Assembly: GCA_028820505.1 (NCBI GenBank)
Contig: JAPPIT010000225.1
Span: forward strand, 64,356 to 128,355
Source of the DNA: Defluviicoccus sp.
Lineage (GTDB): Bacteria > Pseudomonadota > Alphaproteobacteria > MPNO01
Reading direction: 5' to 3'
Length of the DNA stretch: 64,000 nt
The notes beneath the pieces were generated by a model that saw only the letters and a program-made list of their open reading frames with translations, was not told the DNA's origin and did not search any database. Shown in pieces: positions 7,776 through 16,233 of this stretch (positions are counted from its first letter, which is position 1; each line of letters starts with the position of its first letter). A program made the translations under genes and the position numbers.

Positions 7776-8885
7776 CTACCCGGCGACGTCGAGGGCGATA
7801 TGGACGACCTCGGTGCCGTCGTCGACCTCGCGACCGAGGGCGCGCACCGCCGTATCGGTCTCCTCCAGCGGGAACATGTGCGAGCACAAGGGCTGCAGCT
7901 CGCCGCCCCGCCGCCGGAGGATGTCGAGCGAACGCTCGATCGATACCCAGCCGGCCGAAAGAAGGCCGATCAGCTGGATCTCGTTGATCACGATCTTGTC
8001 GGTGATCAGATTGCCGACCGGCTTGAAGCTCTTGAGTCCGGCGAGGACGATGCGCCCGCCGCGGCGCACCATGTCGACGGCATCGACGATGGGCTGGGTC
8101 GCCCCGGCGGAGACCTCGACCACGACATCGGCGCCGCGGCCGCCGGTCGCCTGCATGACCCGCTCGACCGGGTTCTCGCTGTCGACGTCGATCGCGATGT
8201 CGGCGCCGAGCTTGCGGGCAAGCTCAAGCCGGTGGGCGTCGTTCGCCGTGCCGGTGACGATGACCGTGCCGGCGCCGGCTTCCCGCGCGGCGACCACGCA
8301 CAAGAGCCCCCGCTGGCCGGGACCCTCGATCACCACGGTCTCGCCGATCTGGGTGTTGGGCGCCTCGTAGGCCCAGCGTACGCCGTTCGACAGCGGGTTG
8401 AACAGCGAAAGCACGTCGCGCGGGATGTCGTCGGGAGCCTTGTGAACCAGCGTGTTGGGATGGAGGTACATGTGGCTCGCATAGCCGCCCCAGAGGCCCG
8501 GCGCCTTTTCCGTGGAGGCGTAAAGGCCGTAACCCAGATTGCTCTCGCAGAGCGTCGTCTTGCCGATCGCGCACTGGAAGCAGTGGCCGCAGGGGATGAT
8601 CGATTCGACCACCACCCGGTCGCCCTCCCTGGCGCCCCAGCGCTTGGCGGCTTCCGGCCCGACGCGCTCCAGCCAGCCCATGATCTCGTGCCCCGGGATG
8701 ATCGGGGTGATGTCCCACGGCGTGCCGGCGAGGTGCCCGGTATACTGCTCGTAGTCGGTGCCGCACAGCCCCGCCGCCTCGACCCGCAGCACGCCCTCCT
8801 CGGGCCCGATGTCGGGCAGGTCGAATTCCCGGAACTCGAAACTGCGGGGACCCGTCAGAACGGCCGCATCGGCCTTGTCCGCCAT
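7776..8885 (-). CDS. Zinc-dependent alcohol dehydrogenase (medium-chain dehydrogenase family)
   Basis: The 369-residue protein carries the catalytic zinc segment GLCGTDYEQYTGH and PGHEIMGWLERVG, a complete structural zinc lobe (C-x2-C-x2-C-x7-C in PCGHCFQCAIGKTTLC), and a nucleotide-binding fold beginning near VVIEGPGQRG. The glycine motif is slightly unusual (GPGQRG), so coenzyme choice is open. It should oxidise a polyol or alcohol intermediate. It follows the TRAP binding-protein gene by 60 bases and precedes the SDR gene on the same strand. The exact substrate is unknown. Confidence 0.9.
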   Translation of the reverse strand: MADKADAAVLTGPRSFEFREFDLPDIGPEEGVLRVEAAGLCGTDYEQYTGHLAGTPWDITPIIPGHEIMGWLERVGPEAAKRWGAREGDRVVVESIIPCGHCFQCAIGKTTLCESNLGYGLYASTEKAPGLWGGYASHMYLHPNTLVHKAPDDIPRDVLSLFNPLSNGVRWAYEAPNTQIGETVVIEGPGQRGLLCVVAAREAGAGTVIVTGTANDAHRLELARKLGADIAIDVDSENPVERVMQATGGRGADVVVEVSAGATQPIVDAVDMVRRGGRIVLAGLKSFKPVGNLITDKIVINEIQLIGLLSAGWVSIERSLDILRRRGGELQPLCSHMFPLEETDTAVRALGREVDDGTEVVHIALDVAG

Positions 8886-8945
8886 GGTTTTCCTCCCGAG
8901 GACCGGGTCGCCGCCAATCGCAACGGCGACCCAACCCCTCCGGTA

Positions 8946-9971
8946 TCAGCCGCCCGCGTGCGACTTGGCGACCGTCTTCATCAGCTCGAACATTTCCTTG
9001 GTGTCCTTACGCTGGCCAAGGACGTCGTCGCCGATGGGCGCCACCGTCTCCATGAACTTCGTCTGGTCCGCCGCAGACAGGCGGATCACCTCGGCGCCGC
9101 CGTCGCGCCATTTCTGCTCGGCGCGCGAGCCGTAATCCTGCGCGGTCTTGAACATGAAGCCTTCGACGGCCTTTCCTGCATCCTCGACAGCTTGCTGCAA
9201 CTCGCGCGGCAGCTTGTTGTAGAACGCCATCGAGACGAAGCCGATGCAGGGTATGTAGGTGTCGTTCACCACGGTGATGAACTTGGCTTCGGTAAAGTGC
9301 TTGGTCGCCGCCATCACCGTGATGTTGGAGCGGATCCCGTCGATCAGCTTGCGCTGCAGCGCCGGCAGGGTCTCCGAATAGGGCATCGGCACGCCGGTCG
9401 CCCCGAGACGCGCCATCACCTCGGTCTCGACCTTGGTGGCGAGGACGCGGAATTTCAGACCCTTGAAGTCGCCCAGCTTGCGAACCGGGGTGAGCGAGGC
9501 GTAGGAGGTCGGGCCGTACATCCAGATGCTGACCCCCTTGACGCCCTTCTTGGTCGCCATGTTCAGGAACTTGTCGCGGAACCTGGGGTCGGTGATCGTC
9601 TTGTGGGCGTGCGCGTCGCTGTTGAACACACCCGGCACCTCCAGCACCTGGAACCGCGGATCGACGCCCTTGAGGAAGCCCGCCGGGGTCCCGAACAACT
9701 CGACGGTGCCGAGCTGGAGCCCCTCGATCAGCCGCGGAATCTTGCCGAGCTGCGCGGAAGGATAGAGCTCGGCCACGATCTTGCCGCCCGATTTCATCTC
9801 GACCTGGCGCTTGTACTCCTTGATGAACTCGTGCAGCGGGTCGTTCGCGACCACGATCGCGAGCTTCATCGTGTGCTTGCCCTGCGCCAAGGCGGGCGCG
9901 CCGCCCGCGAGAAGGGCGAAGGCGGGGAGGGCAAGTGCGAGGGCGCAAGCCCCGAAACGTCTGATCCCCAT
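8946..9971 (-). CDS. TRAP-type transporter periplasmic solute-binding protein (DctP family)
   Basis: The 341-residue protein starts with a Sec signal peptide (basic MGIRRFG, hydrophobic core, cleavage likely after APALAQG). The mature part follows the DctP pattern: SGGKIVAELYPSAQLG, EVPGVF, GLKFRV with the conserved ligand-carboxylate arginine, and AFYNKLPRELQQAV near the end. Such proteins bind carboxylates or other organic acids and pass them to a DctQ/DctM permease. No DctQ or DctM gene lies in the window. An excellent ribosome site (GAGGAGA) precedes the ATG. The cluster around it suggests a substrate that is then activated by CoA-transferase. Confidence 0.9.
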   Translation of the reverse strand: MGIRRFGACALALALPAFALLAGGAPALAQGKHTMKLAIVVANDPLHEFIKEYKRQVEMKSGGKIVAELYPSAQLGKIPRLIEGLQLGTVELFGTPAGFLKGVDPRFQVLEVPGVFNSDAHAHKTITDPRFRDKFLNMATKKGVKGVSIWMYGPTSYASLTPVRKLGDFKGLKFRVLATKVETEVMARLGATGVPMPYSETLPALQRKLIDGIRSNITVMAATKHFTEAKFITVVNDTYIPCIGFVSMAFYNKLPRELQQAVEDAGKAVEGFMFKTAQDYGSRAEQKWRDGGAEVIRLSAADQTKFMETVAPIGDDVLGQRKDTKEMFELMKTVAKSHAGG

Positions 9972-10079
9972 CGTGATTGTCTCCTCGATGTTGTGCGAAT
10001 TGCCCCGGCGCGCGGCGCGGGGGCGGGATTGTCGCCCAACGGCCGGGGCGTGTAAACGCGGGCGCGGCGTTTCCCGGGC

Positions 10080-10814
10080 TCAAGCGTCGCCGATCCGGGT
10101 TTTAGCAAATTCGGGGTAGGTCTCGGCGACCTGTTCGCGGACAACGCCGCGGATCAGTTCGAGCCTGCCGGGCTCGGGCGCGGGTGTCCGGGCGACGTCG
10201 GCCGGGATCTCGAAGTCGAATCCCGTGGCATCGCGGACCTCCGCAAGTTCCACGCCGGGATGCAGGCTCTGCAGCCGGAACCCGCCGGCGGCGCGATCGA
10301 ATTCCATGACGCAGAGACGGGTGACCAGCGCGTGGGGGCCGCCGGTGCGGTGGACCGCCGGCGGGCTGGTGCCGGGCGCGCTCACGAAGTCGACCTTCGG
10401 CACAAGCACGCGGCGGCTGTGTTCCTCCCGGAACAGGATCACGCGGGGAATGAGAAAGTACAGGAAAGCCGATCCGTAACCCCCTGGAAAACGGACATTT
10501 ACGCCCGGATACGAACCGGTCCCGACCAGGTTGATGTTGCCTCGCCCGTCGATCTGGCCGCCGCCGAGGAAAAACGCGTCGATCCGCCCCTGCGCGGCGC
10601 GGTCGTGGATCTCGCTGCCACCGTCGTTGAACGGGTTGTAGCGCCGGCTGCCGAGGATGCTCGCCCGGGTCCGGCCCGCGCTCTCGGTCTCGACCAGCAG
10701 CGCCGCCGTCGCCGCCACCGGCGAGCTGGTGCCGACCGCGACGTTCCTCAACCCCTCGATCGTGCGCGCCAGCACGCAGGCGAGGAACTCGTCGGCGGTG
10801 GGCGGGGCGGTCAC
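10080..10814 (-). CDS. CoA-transferase subunit beta (glutaconate CoA-transferase family)
   Basis: This 244-residue subunit contains the beta-chain landmarks GSRRYNPFNDGGSE, the glycine-rich FFLGGGQIDGRGNIN, PGGYGSA and LVPKVDFVSAPG. With the alpha subunit it should transfer CoA between an acyl-CoA donor and a carboxylic acid. The start is a GTG that overlaps the alpha-subunit stop as GTGA; upstream in-frame codons belong to a long spurious frame running through the ABC transporter. Related pairs act on glutaconate, steroid-ring or aromatic-acid intermediates, so the substrate is not determined. Confidence 0.87.
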   Translation of the reverse strand: MTAPPTADEFLACVLARTIEGLRNVAVGTSSPVAATAALLVETESAGRTRASILGSRRYNPFNDGGSEIHDRAAQGRIDAFFLGGGQIDGRGNINLVGTGSYPGVNVRFPGGYGSAFLYFLIPRVILFREEHSRRVLVPKVDFVSAPGTSPPAVHRTGGPHALVTRLCVMEFDRAAGGFRLQSLHPGVELAEVRDATGFDFEIPADVARTPAPEPGRLELIRGVVREQVAETYPEFAKTRIGDA

Positions 10815-11647
10815 GCGGCCCGGTCGGTCCCGAGCGCGTGCCGGTCGAGCCAGGCGGCGAAGCCGTCCTCCGTCGCGGCGGCGGCGGCATACCCGGCGAG
10901 GCATTCCCGGTCCGCCGGATAGGTGCCCGGGAGGGCGAGGGGCCAGGCGCCCTTCGGCGCGTGCGCGGCGGCCTCGACATAGATAGGCGCGATGGTGCCC
11001 GCCGTCATGCGCTCGTCGTCGAGCAGGTTGCCGTCGTAATGCGCCTCGAAGGTCGCGACGGAGCCGTGTGCGGCGTGTGCCAGCACGACCGCCTCCCGGG
11101 CGTTGCCGACCCAGAGGTTGCCGAAGGAATCGCGGAGGCGCGCGTGGATCAGCGCGACGTCGGGCCGGACGGCGGGAAGGACGACCACCGGGTCCTCGTC
11201 GCCCGCGAACGGGTTCTGCATCGTCTTCCAGTCGTCGCGGTGGGCGAGAATGTCCGAGCCGATAATGCCGCGCAGCCCGACGAAGGGCATGCCCTTCTCG
11301 CCCGCCTGAACCGCGGCGTACATCGCCTGGCAGGTGCTGTCGACGACGCGCACCGTGCCGTTCTCCGCCGCCCGGCGGAAACGCGGCGCGGCGCCGAACT
11401 CGCCGAGCGAAACGCCGCTGCATTCGATCGAAGCCACGCAGCCGGCGCCGATCAGGAGGTCCGCCTGGAGCCCCGCCGCCGGCAGGCACCAGAGCCGCAA
11501 ACCCTTCGCGCCGCGCCGGATCAGCGCCCGGATCGCCGCCATCGAGGCGCCCGCGTCGGGTTTCGGCAGAGCGAGCAGGCAGCCGTCGGCGATACGTGCG
11601 GCGAGCTCGTCCACGGTCGTTTCGGGCGGTCCGGTCACGGAAGACAT
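10811..11647 (-). CDS. CoA-transferase subunit alpha (glutaconate CoA-transferase family)
   Basis: The 278-residue protein has the subunit-alpha layout: ARIADGCLLALP at the N-terminus, a Rossmann-like core with LRLWCLPAAGLQADLLIGAG, PFVGLRGIIGSD, and DVALIHARLRDSFGNLWVGNAREAV. I chose the ATG at MSSVTGPPE; a TTG nine codons upstream is possible but less likely. It is coupled to the beta subunit by a GTGA overlap and sits about 36 bases after the ABC exporter gene. The pair fits a catabolic role in activating the acid imported or produced by the neighbouring genes. Confidence 0.87.
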   Translation of the reverse strand: MSSVTGPPETTVDELAARIADGCLLALPKPDAGASMAAIRALIRRGAKGLRLWCLPAAGLQADLLIGAGCVASIECSGVSLGEFGAAPRFRRAAENGTVRVVDSTCQAMYAAVQAGEKGMPFVGLRGIIGSDILAHRDDWKTMQNPFAGDEDPVVVLPAVRPDVALIHARLRDSFGNLWVGNAREAVVLAHAAHGSVATFEAHYDGNLLDDERMTAGTIAPIYVEAAAHAPKGAWPLALPGTYPADRECLAGYAAAAATEDGFAAWLDRHALGTDRAA

Positions 11648-11683
11648 AGTGCCGCCCGCCGGGCCGACAGGCAACGGCCCGCA

Positions 11684-13528
11684 TCAGGCGGGGAGGGGGG
11701 CGCCTCCCTCCGGCAGGGGAGCTTCGTCGCCCGCGTCCTGCTGCCGGGCCCACATCTGCGCGTAGGTGCCGTCCCTGGCAAGCAACGTTGCGTGGGTGCC
11801 GCGCTCGACGATGCGCCCCTGTTCGAGAACCAGGATCTCGTCGGCGTCGACCACGGTCGACAGCCGGTGGGCGATCACCAGGGTCGTGCGATCCCGCGAT
11901 ATCTCCCTGAGGGCGACCTGGATTTCCCGTTCGGTCCGGGTGTCGAGCGCGGAAGTGGCCTCGTCGAACATCAGGATCCGGGGGCGTTTCAGGATCGTCC
12001 GCGCGATCGCCACGCGCTGCTTCTCGCCGCCGGAAAGCTTGAGCCCGCGTTCGCCCACCACCGTCTGGTAGCCGTCCGGCATCGCCACGATCTGGTCGTG
12101 GATCGCGGCGGTTCGCGCCGCCGCCTCGACCTCCGCCGGCGTCGCGTCGGGCCGGCCGTAGGCGATGTTGTAATAGACGGTATCGTTGAACAGCACGGTG
12201 TCCTGCGGGACGATGCCGATCGAGGCGCGGACGCTCTCCTGGGTGACGCCCCTTATGTCCTGGCCATCGATGGTAATCTCGCCGCCCGTCACGTCGTAGA
12301 ACCGGTAGAGCAGGCGCGACAGGGTCGATTTCCCGGCCCCCGTCGGCCCGACGATGGCGACGCGGCGCCCGGCCGGCACGCTGAAGCTCACGTCGTGCAG
12401 GATGCGGCGGCGCGGATCGTACGCGAAGCGGACGTCGCGGAAGACGATATCGCCCGGCCCCTCGGCGAGCGGCGGCGCCTGCGGCGCGTCCTCGACCTCG
12501 GGCTCCACGCCGAGCAGGTAGAACATCGCCTCCATGTCGGTGAGCGACTGCTTGATCTCGCGATAGACGAAGCCGAGATAACCGAGCGGCAGGTAAAGCT
12601 GGATCAGGTAGGTGTTGACCATCACGAAGTCGCCGACGGTCATCGTGCCCCCGGCGACGCCATAGCCCGCCATCAGCATCATGCCGCTGAGGCCGGTGCC
12701 GACGATGAGCGCCTGCCCGATATTGAGCAGCGACAGCGAGGCGTTGCTGGTCACCGCGGCCCGCTCGTAACGCTGGAGCGCGGAGTCGAAGCGGCGCGCC
12801 TCGTAAACCTCGTTGCCGAAATACTTGACGGTCTCGTAGTTGAGCAGGCTGTCGATCGCCTTCGTGTTCGCTTCCTGGTCGGTCTCGTTCATCCGCCTGC
12901 GGTATTTCAGCCGCCATTCGGTGACGACCATCGTGTAGGCGACGAACCCGACGATGGTGCAGAGCGTCACCAGAGCGAACCAGAAATTGAACAGCGTCCA
13001 CAGGATGCCGCAGACCATCGCGAGCTCGAGCAGGGTCGGCAGGATGTGGAACAGGGCGAAGCGCAGCAGGAAATCGATCGCCTTGGTGCCGCGCTCGATC
13101 GCCCGCGACAGCCCGCCGGTCTGGCGATCGAGGTGGAAGCGGAGCGCGAGGCCGTGAAGATGGCGGAAGGTCGCGAGCGCGACCTGGCGGATCGCGCGCT
13201 GGCCGACCTTGGCGAAGACGGCGTCGCGGAGTTCCCCGAAGGCGGTCGCCAGCACCCGGGCGACGCCGTAGCCGAGGATCACGCCGATCGGCACCACCAC
13301 CAGCGCCTCGCCGTCCGCCCCCAGAATGTCCACCGCCTCCTTGTAGAGAACCGGGATGTAGACGGTGGCGATCTTGGCGAAGACGAGGAAGGACAGCGCC
13401 GCGACGACCCGCAGCCTGATCTCGAAGGCGCCCCGAGGCCAGAGATAGGGCAGCAGCGATGCCAGCGCGTGCCACTCGAAGCTGTCCTCGAGCTTGCGGC
13501 CCGCTCCGGTCCGCTCGGCCTCCGTCAT
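11684..13528 (-). CDS. ABC exporter, fused permease and ATPase (Atm1/HMT-like)
   Basis: The 614-residue half-transporter has an N-terminal six-helix ABC transmembrane domain (about residues 35-330) and a C-terminal ATPase with Walker A GPTGAGKST near residue 390, Q-loop, signature LSGGEKQR, Walker B ILMFDEATSALD and switch histidine in VIAHRLST. FHLDRQTGGLSRAIERGTKAI and the FLLRFALFHILPTLLE region are characteristic of the Atm1/ABCB7 group, which exports glutathione-linked sulfur or metal compounds. It should work as a homodimer in the inner membrane. It is divergent from mltB and precedes the CoA-transferase genes. Confidence 0.9.
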   Translation of the reverse strand: MTEAERTGAGRKLEDSFEWHALASLLPYLWPRGAFEIRLRVVAALSFLVFAKIATVYIPVLYKEAVDILGADGEALVVVPIGVILGYGVARVLATAFGELRDAVFAKVGQRAIRQVALATFRHLHGLALRFHLDRQTGGLSRAIERGTKAIDFLLRFALFHILPTLLELAMVCGILWTLFNFWFALVTLCTIVGFVAYTMVVTEWRLKYRRRMNETDQEANTKAIDSLLNYETVKYFGNEVYEARRFDSALQRYERAAVTSNASLSLLNIGQALIVGTGLSGMMLMAGYGVAGGTMTVGDFVMVNTYLIQLYLPLGYLGFVYREIKQSLTDMEAMFYLLGVEPEVEDAPQAPPLAEGPGDIVFRDVRFAYDPRRRILHDVSFSVPAGRRVAIVGPTGAGKSTLSRLLYRFYDVTGGEITIDGQDIRGVTQESVRASIGIVPQDTVLFNDTVYYNIAYGRPDATPAEVEAAARTAAIHDQIVAMPDGYQTVVGERGLKLSGGEKQRVAIARTILKRPRILMFDEATSALDTRTEREIQVALREISRDRTTLVIAHRLSTVVDADEILVLEQGRIVERGTHATLLARDGTYAQMWARQQDAGDEAPLPEGGAPLPA

Positions 13529-13678
13529 GGCGAATTCGGCGAGATGTCACGCATCGCCTGTCATATAGAGGCGGGTGGCGGCGCTGGCCAGCGGGGACGG
13601 ATCGCCGTTGCCGAGTCGCCCGAACCGTGGCACTAACGCATCGGTTCGCAGCCTCTTCACGGATCCGGAAAGGGGCCG

Positions 13679-14656
13679 ATGGAATTTCGAAACGCTTGGC
13701 GGCCGCTGATTGCCGGCGTCGTTCTCGCCGCGCTGGCCTCGCCCGCCTGCGCCGATCCCGGTTTCGACGCCTGGCTGGAGGGCGTCCGCAAGGAGGCCCG
13801 CGAGCGCGGCCTCAAGGAATCGACGATCGAGTCCGCGCTCTCGGATATCCGCCCGATAAAGCGCGTCGTCGAGCTCGACCGCAGGCAGCCCGAGTTCAAG
13901 CTCACACTCGACGAATACCTGTCCCGCGTCGTGTCCGGGGCACGGATCGAAAAGGGCAGGGCGCGGCTCGCCGAGCACAGGGAAATCCTGGGGGAGGTTT
14001 CGGCGAAGTACAGGGTCCAGCCCCGCTTCATCGTGGCGCTATGGGGGATCGAGACGGATTTCGGCCGGTATCTCGGCGGGTTCGCGGTCATACCGGCGCT
14101 CGCCTCGCTCGCCTATGACGGGCGCCGGTCGGCCTATTTCCGCAAGGAGCTCTTCAACGCGCTCACCGTCATCGACCAGGGGCACATCGCGGCGAAGGAC
14201 ATGATGGGCTCGTGGGCGGGCGCGATGGGCCAGAACCAGTTCATGCCATCCTCCTTCCTGCGCTACGCGGTGGATTACGACGGGGACGGGCGGCGCGACA
14301 TCTGGGGCACGCCCGCCGACATCTTCGCCTCCAGCGCCAACTATCTGAGCAAGGTGGGCTGGCGCGGCGACCAGACCTGGGGCCGCAGGGTCCGCCTGCC
14401 CGAAGGGTTCGACCGCGCGCTGATCGGACTCAAGGTGAGGAAGGGGCTGCGCGACTGGCAGGGCCTCGGCGTGCGCAGGCCGGACGGGCGGGACCTGCCG
14501 ACGCGCAATCTGCGGTCCTCGATCCTGGAGCCGGGCGGCGCGAACGGATCGGCCTATGTCGTCTACGACAACTTCCGCGCGATACTCCGGTGGAACCGGT
14601 CCAACCTGTTCGCGACCGCGGTGGGCAGCCTCGCCGACCGCATCGCCGGCCGATAG
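13679..14656 (+). CDS. mltB: Lytic murein transglycosylase, MltB family
   Basis: The 325-residue periplasmic enzyme has a signal peptide (LIAGVVLAALASPACA, cleavage near residue 25). The catalytic glutamate is Glu125 in ALWGIETDFGRYLGG, followed by MMGSWAGAMGQNQFMPSSFL, which lines the glycan groove. It cleaves the MurNAc-GlcNAc bond to make 1,6-anhydro ends. No lipobox is present, so it is a soluble-type MltB, and there is no C-terminal peptidoglycan-binding domain. A clear AAAGGGG ribosome site supports the start. It leads the run rlpA-tmk-holB-metG-tatD. Confidence 0.92.
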   Translation: MEFRNAWRPLIAGVVLAALASPACADPGFDAWLEGVRKEARERGLKESTIESALSDIRPIKRVVELDRRQPEFKLTLDEYLSRVVSGARIEKGRARLAEHREILGEVSAKYRVQPRFIVALWGIETDFGRYLGGFAVIPALASLAYDGRRSAYFRKELFNALTVIDQGHIAAKDMMGSWAGAMGQNQFMPSSFLRYAVDYDGDGRRDIWGTPADIFASSANYLSKVGWRGDQTWGRRVRLPEGFDRALIGLKVRKGLRDWQGLGVRRPDGRDLPTRNLRSSILEPGGANGSAYVVYDNFRAILRWNRSNLFATAVGSLADRIAGR

Positions 14657-14668
14657 AGGCCCGAGCCC

Positions 14669-15568
14669 ATGACCGCGCGCCGCCCGCAAGACTGCGTCAT
14701 CGAAAGCCTCCGGCGACGGGCCACGGCCGGCCTTGCCGCAGTTGCGGTGCTCCTGCTGGCCGCGTGCGGCAGCAGCGAGCGCAAGACGGCCTATGTCGCG
14801 CCGCCGCCGGGCGAGGGGACCTACAAGGTCGGCAAGCCCTACGACATCGACGGAGTCACCTACCGCCCGATGATCGACGAGAGCTACGACGAGACCGGGA
14901 TCGCGTCCTGGTACGGTCCCAAGTTTCACGGCAAGCGCACCGCGAACGGCGAGTTCTTCGACATGAACGCCGTGTCCGCCGCGCACAAGACCTTGCCGAT
15001 GCCGTCGATGGTCCGTGTCACCAACCTGGACAACGGGCGTCAGATCGCGGTTCGCGTCAACGACCGGGGTCCGTTCGTGCGCGGGCGCATCATCGACATG
15101 TCGCGCCGGGGGGCTCAGCTCCTCGGGTTCCGCTACAAGGGAACGGCCCGCGTGCGCGTCCGGATCATGCCCGAGGAAAGCAGGCAGGCGGCCGCGCTCG
15201 CCAGGACGACTCCGCCGCCGGCGTCGATGCAAAGCGCGGCCGACGGCGTGGTGTTCGAGCCGCTGCCGCAAAGCACGGGGCCGGTCGAGACCGCCTCCCT
15301 GCCGGCGCCGGGGCAAGGGGCCGGGAAAGTCGTCGGCACGATCGAACGGGTCTACATACAGGCCGGAGCCTTCCTCAACCGGGAGAACGCGAACAAGCTG
15401 AAGGCGAAGCTTGCGCCGCTCGGCCGCACCGTGATCGCGCCGCGCGGCCAGGGGCCGATGCTCTACCGCGTCCTGCTCGGCCCCTATGCCGATGTGGCCC
15501 GGGCGAGGAGCCTGCTCGGCGCCGTGTCGGCGAGAAGCCGCTCCACCGCCAAGATCGTGTCCTATTGA
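14669..15568 (+). CDS. rlpA: Septal-ring lytic transglycosylase RlpA, lipoprotein with SPOR domain
   Basis: The 299-residue protein has a lipoprotein signal with lipobox LLAAC (Cys33). A double-psi beta-barrel domain follows, with the RlpA hallmarks ASWYGPKFHGKRTANGE and VRVNDRGPFVRGRIIDMS; then a proline/alanine-rich linker and a C-terminal SPOR domain (YIQAGAFLNRENANKL to the end) that targets denuded septal glycan. It should act in the outer-membrane/periplasm at division sites. It lies 12 bases after mltB. The D-alanyl-D-alanine carboxypeptidase gene that commonly follows rlpA in related bacteria is missing here. Confidence 0.94.
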   Translation: MTARRPQDCVIESLRRRATAGLAAVAVLLLAACGSSERKTAYVAPPPGEGTYKVGKPYDIDGVTYRPMIDESYDETGIASWYGPKFHGKRTANGEFFDMNAVSAAHKTLPMPSMVRVTNLDNGRQIAVRVNDRGPFVRGRIIDMSRRGAQLLGFRYKGTARVRVRIMPEESRQAAALARTTPPPASMQSAADGVVFEPLPQSTGPVETASLPAPGQGAGKVVGTIERVYIQAGAFLNRENANKLKAKLAPLGRTVIAPRGQGPMLYRVLLGPYADVARARSLLGAVSARSRSTAKIVSY

Positions 15569-15581
15569 TCCGTCCGCGGGC

Positions 15582-16220
15582 ATGAAACGCGGCCGGTTCA
15601 TCACCATCGAAGGCGGCGAGGGGGCGGGCAAGTCGACCCACGCCGCGCGTCTCGCGCATAGCCTCGAACGGCGCGGCATACCCGCCCTCGTTACGCGCGA
15701 GCCCGGCGGCACCGCCGAGGCGGAACGCATCCGCGCGCTGCTGCTCGACCCCGGCGAGGCGGGCTGGGAGGCGGCGACCGAGATGCTGCTCCATTTCGCG
15801 GGACGGGCGGAGAACGTCGCGAAAACGGTGAAACCCGCCCTTGCCGCCGGGCGCGTCGTGATCTGCGACCGTTTCGCCGATTCGACGCTTGCCTATCAAG
15901 GCTACGGGTCCGGAGTGCCCCTGGCGGCGATCCGGTCCGTCGGAGAGGCGGCGCTCGACGGCTTCCGGCCCGATTTCACGGTGATTCTCGACCTGGATCC
16001 GGCGCTGGGGCTGGAGCGCGCGAGGAAACGCCGAACCGCCGCCGACCGCTACGAGAGCGAGCCGCTCGACTTTCATCGTCGGGTGAGGGACGGTTTTCTG
16101 GAAATCGCCGCCGCCGAGCCCGAACGCTGTGCGGTGATCGGCTCCGCGCAGGACGAGGACCGGGTCGCGGAGGAAATTCTCGCCGCCGTCTTGCGCCGGC
16201 TGGATGAGCCGGCGAGCTGA
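15582..16220 (+). CDS. tmk: Thymidylate kinase
   Basis: The 212-residue kinase phosphorylates dTMP to dTDP. The P-loop GGEGAGKS lies at residues 11-18, the DR(F/Y) motif is CDRFADSTLAYQGYG, and a LID-like RKRRTAADRYE segment follows. I start at MKRGRFITIEGG; the frame is open further upstream but only inside the rlpA coding region. It lies 13 bases after rlpA and 13 before holB, in a typical alphaproteobacterial replication/translation operon. Confidence 0.96.
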   Translation: MKRGRFITIEGGEGAGKSTHAARLAHSLERRGIPALVTREPGGTAEAERIRALLLDPGEAGWEAATEMLLHFAGRAENVAKTVKPALAAGRVVICDRFADSTLAYQGYGSGVPLAAIRSVGEAALDGFRPDFTVILDLDPALGLERARKRRTAADRYESEPLDFHRRVRDGFLEIAAAEPERCAVIGSAQDEDRVAEEILAAVLRRLDEPAS

Positions 16221-16233
16221 ACGGGGACGAGGG

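Noticed and set aside
6870-10055. Plus-strand open frame of 1061 codons opposite the dehydrogenase and TRAP genes
   Set aside because: Composition is that of an antisense shadow, with Asp/Arg/His-rich runs and no motif; four convincing genes lie on the other strand.
10080-13550. A single minus-strand open frame of 1156 codons through the CoA-transferase and ABC transporter genes
   Set aside because: Only its last 244 codons (GctB) look like protein; the rest is the shadow of GctA and the ABC exporter in another frame, rich in Arg, Gly and Pro as expected for GC-rich read-through.
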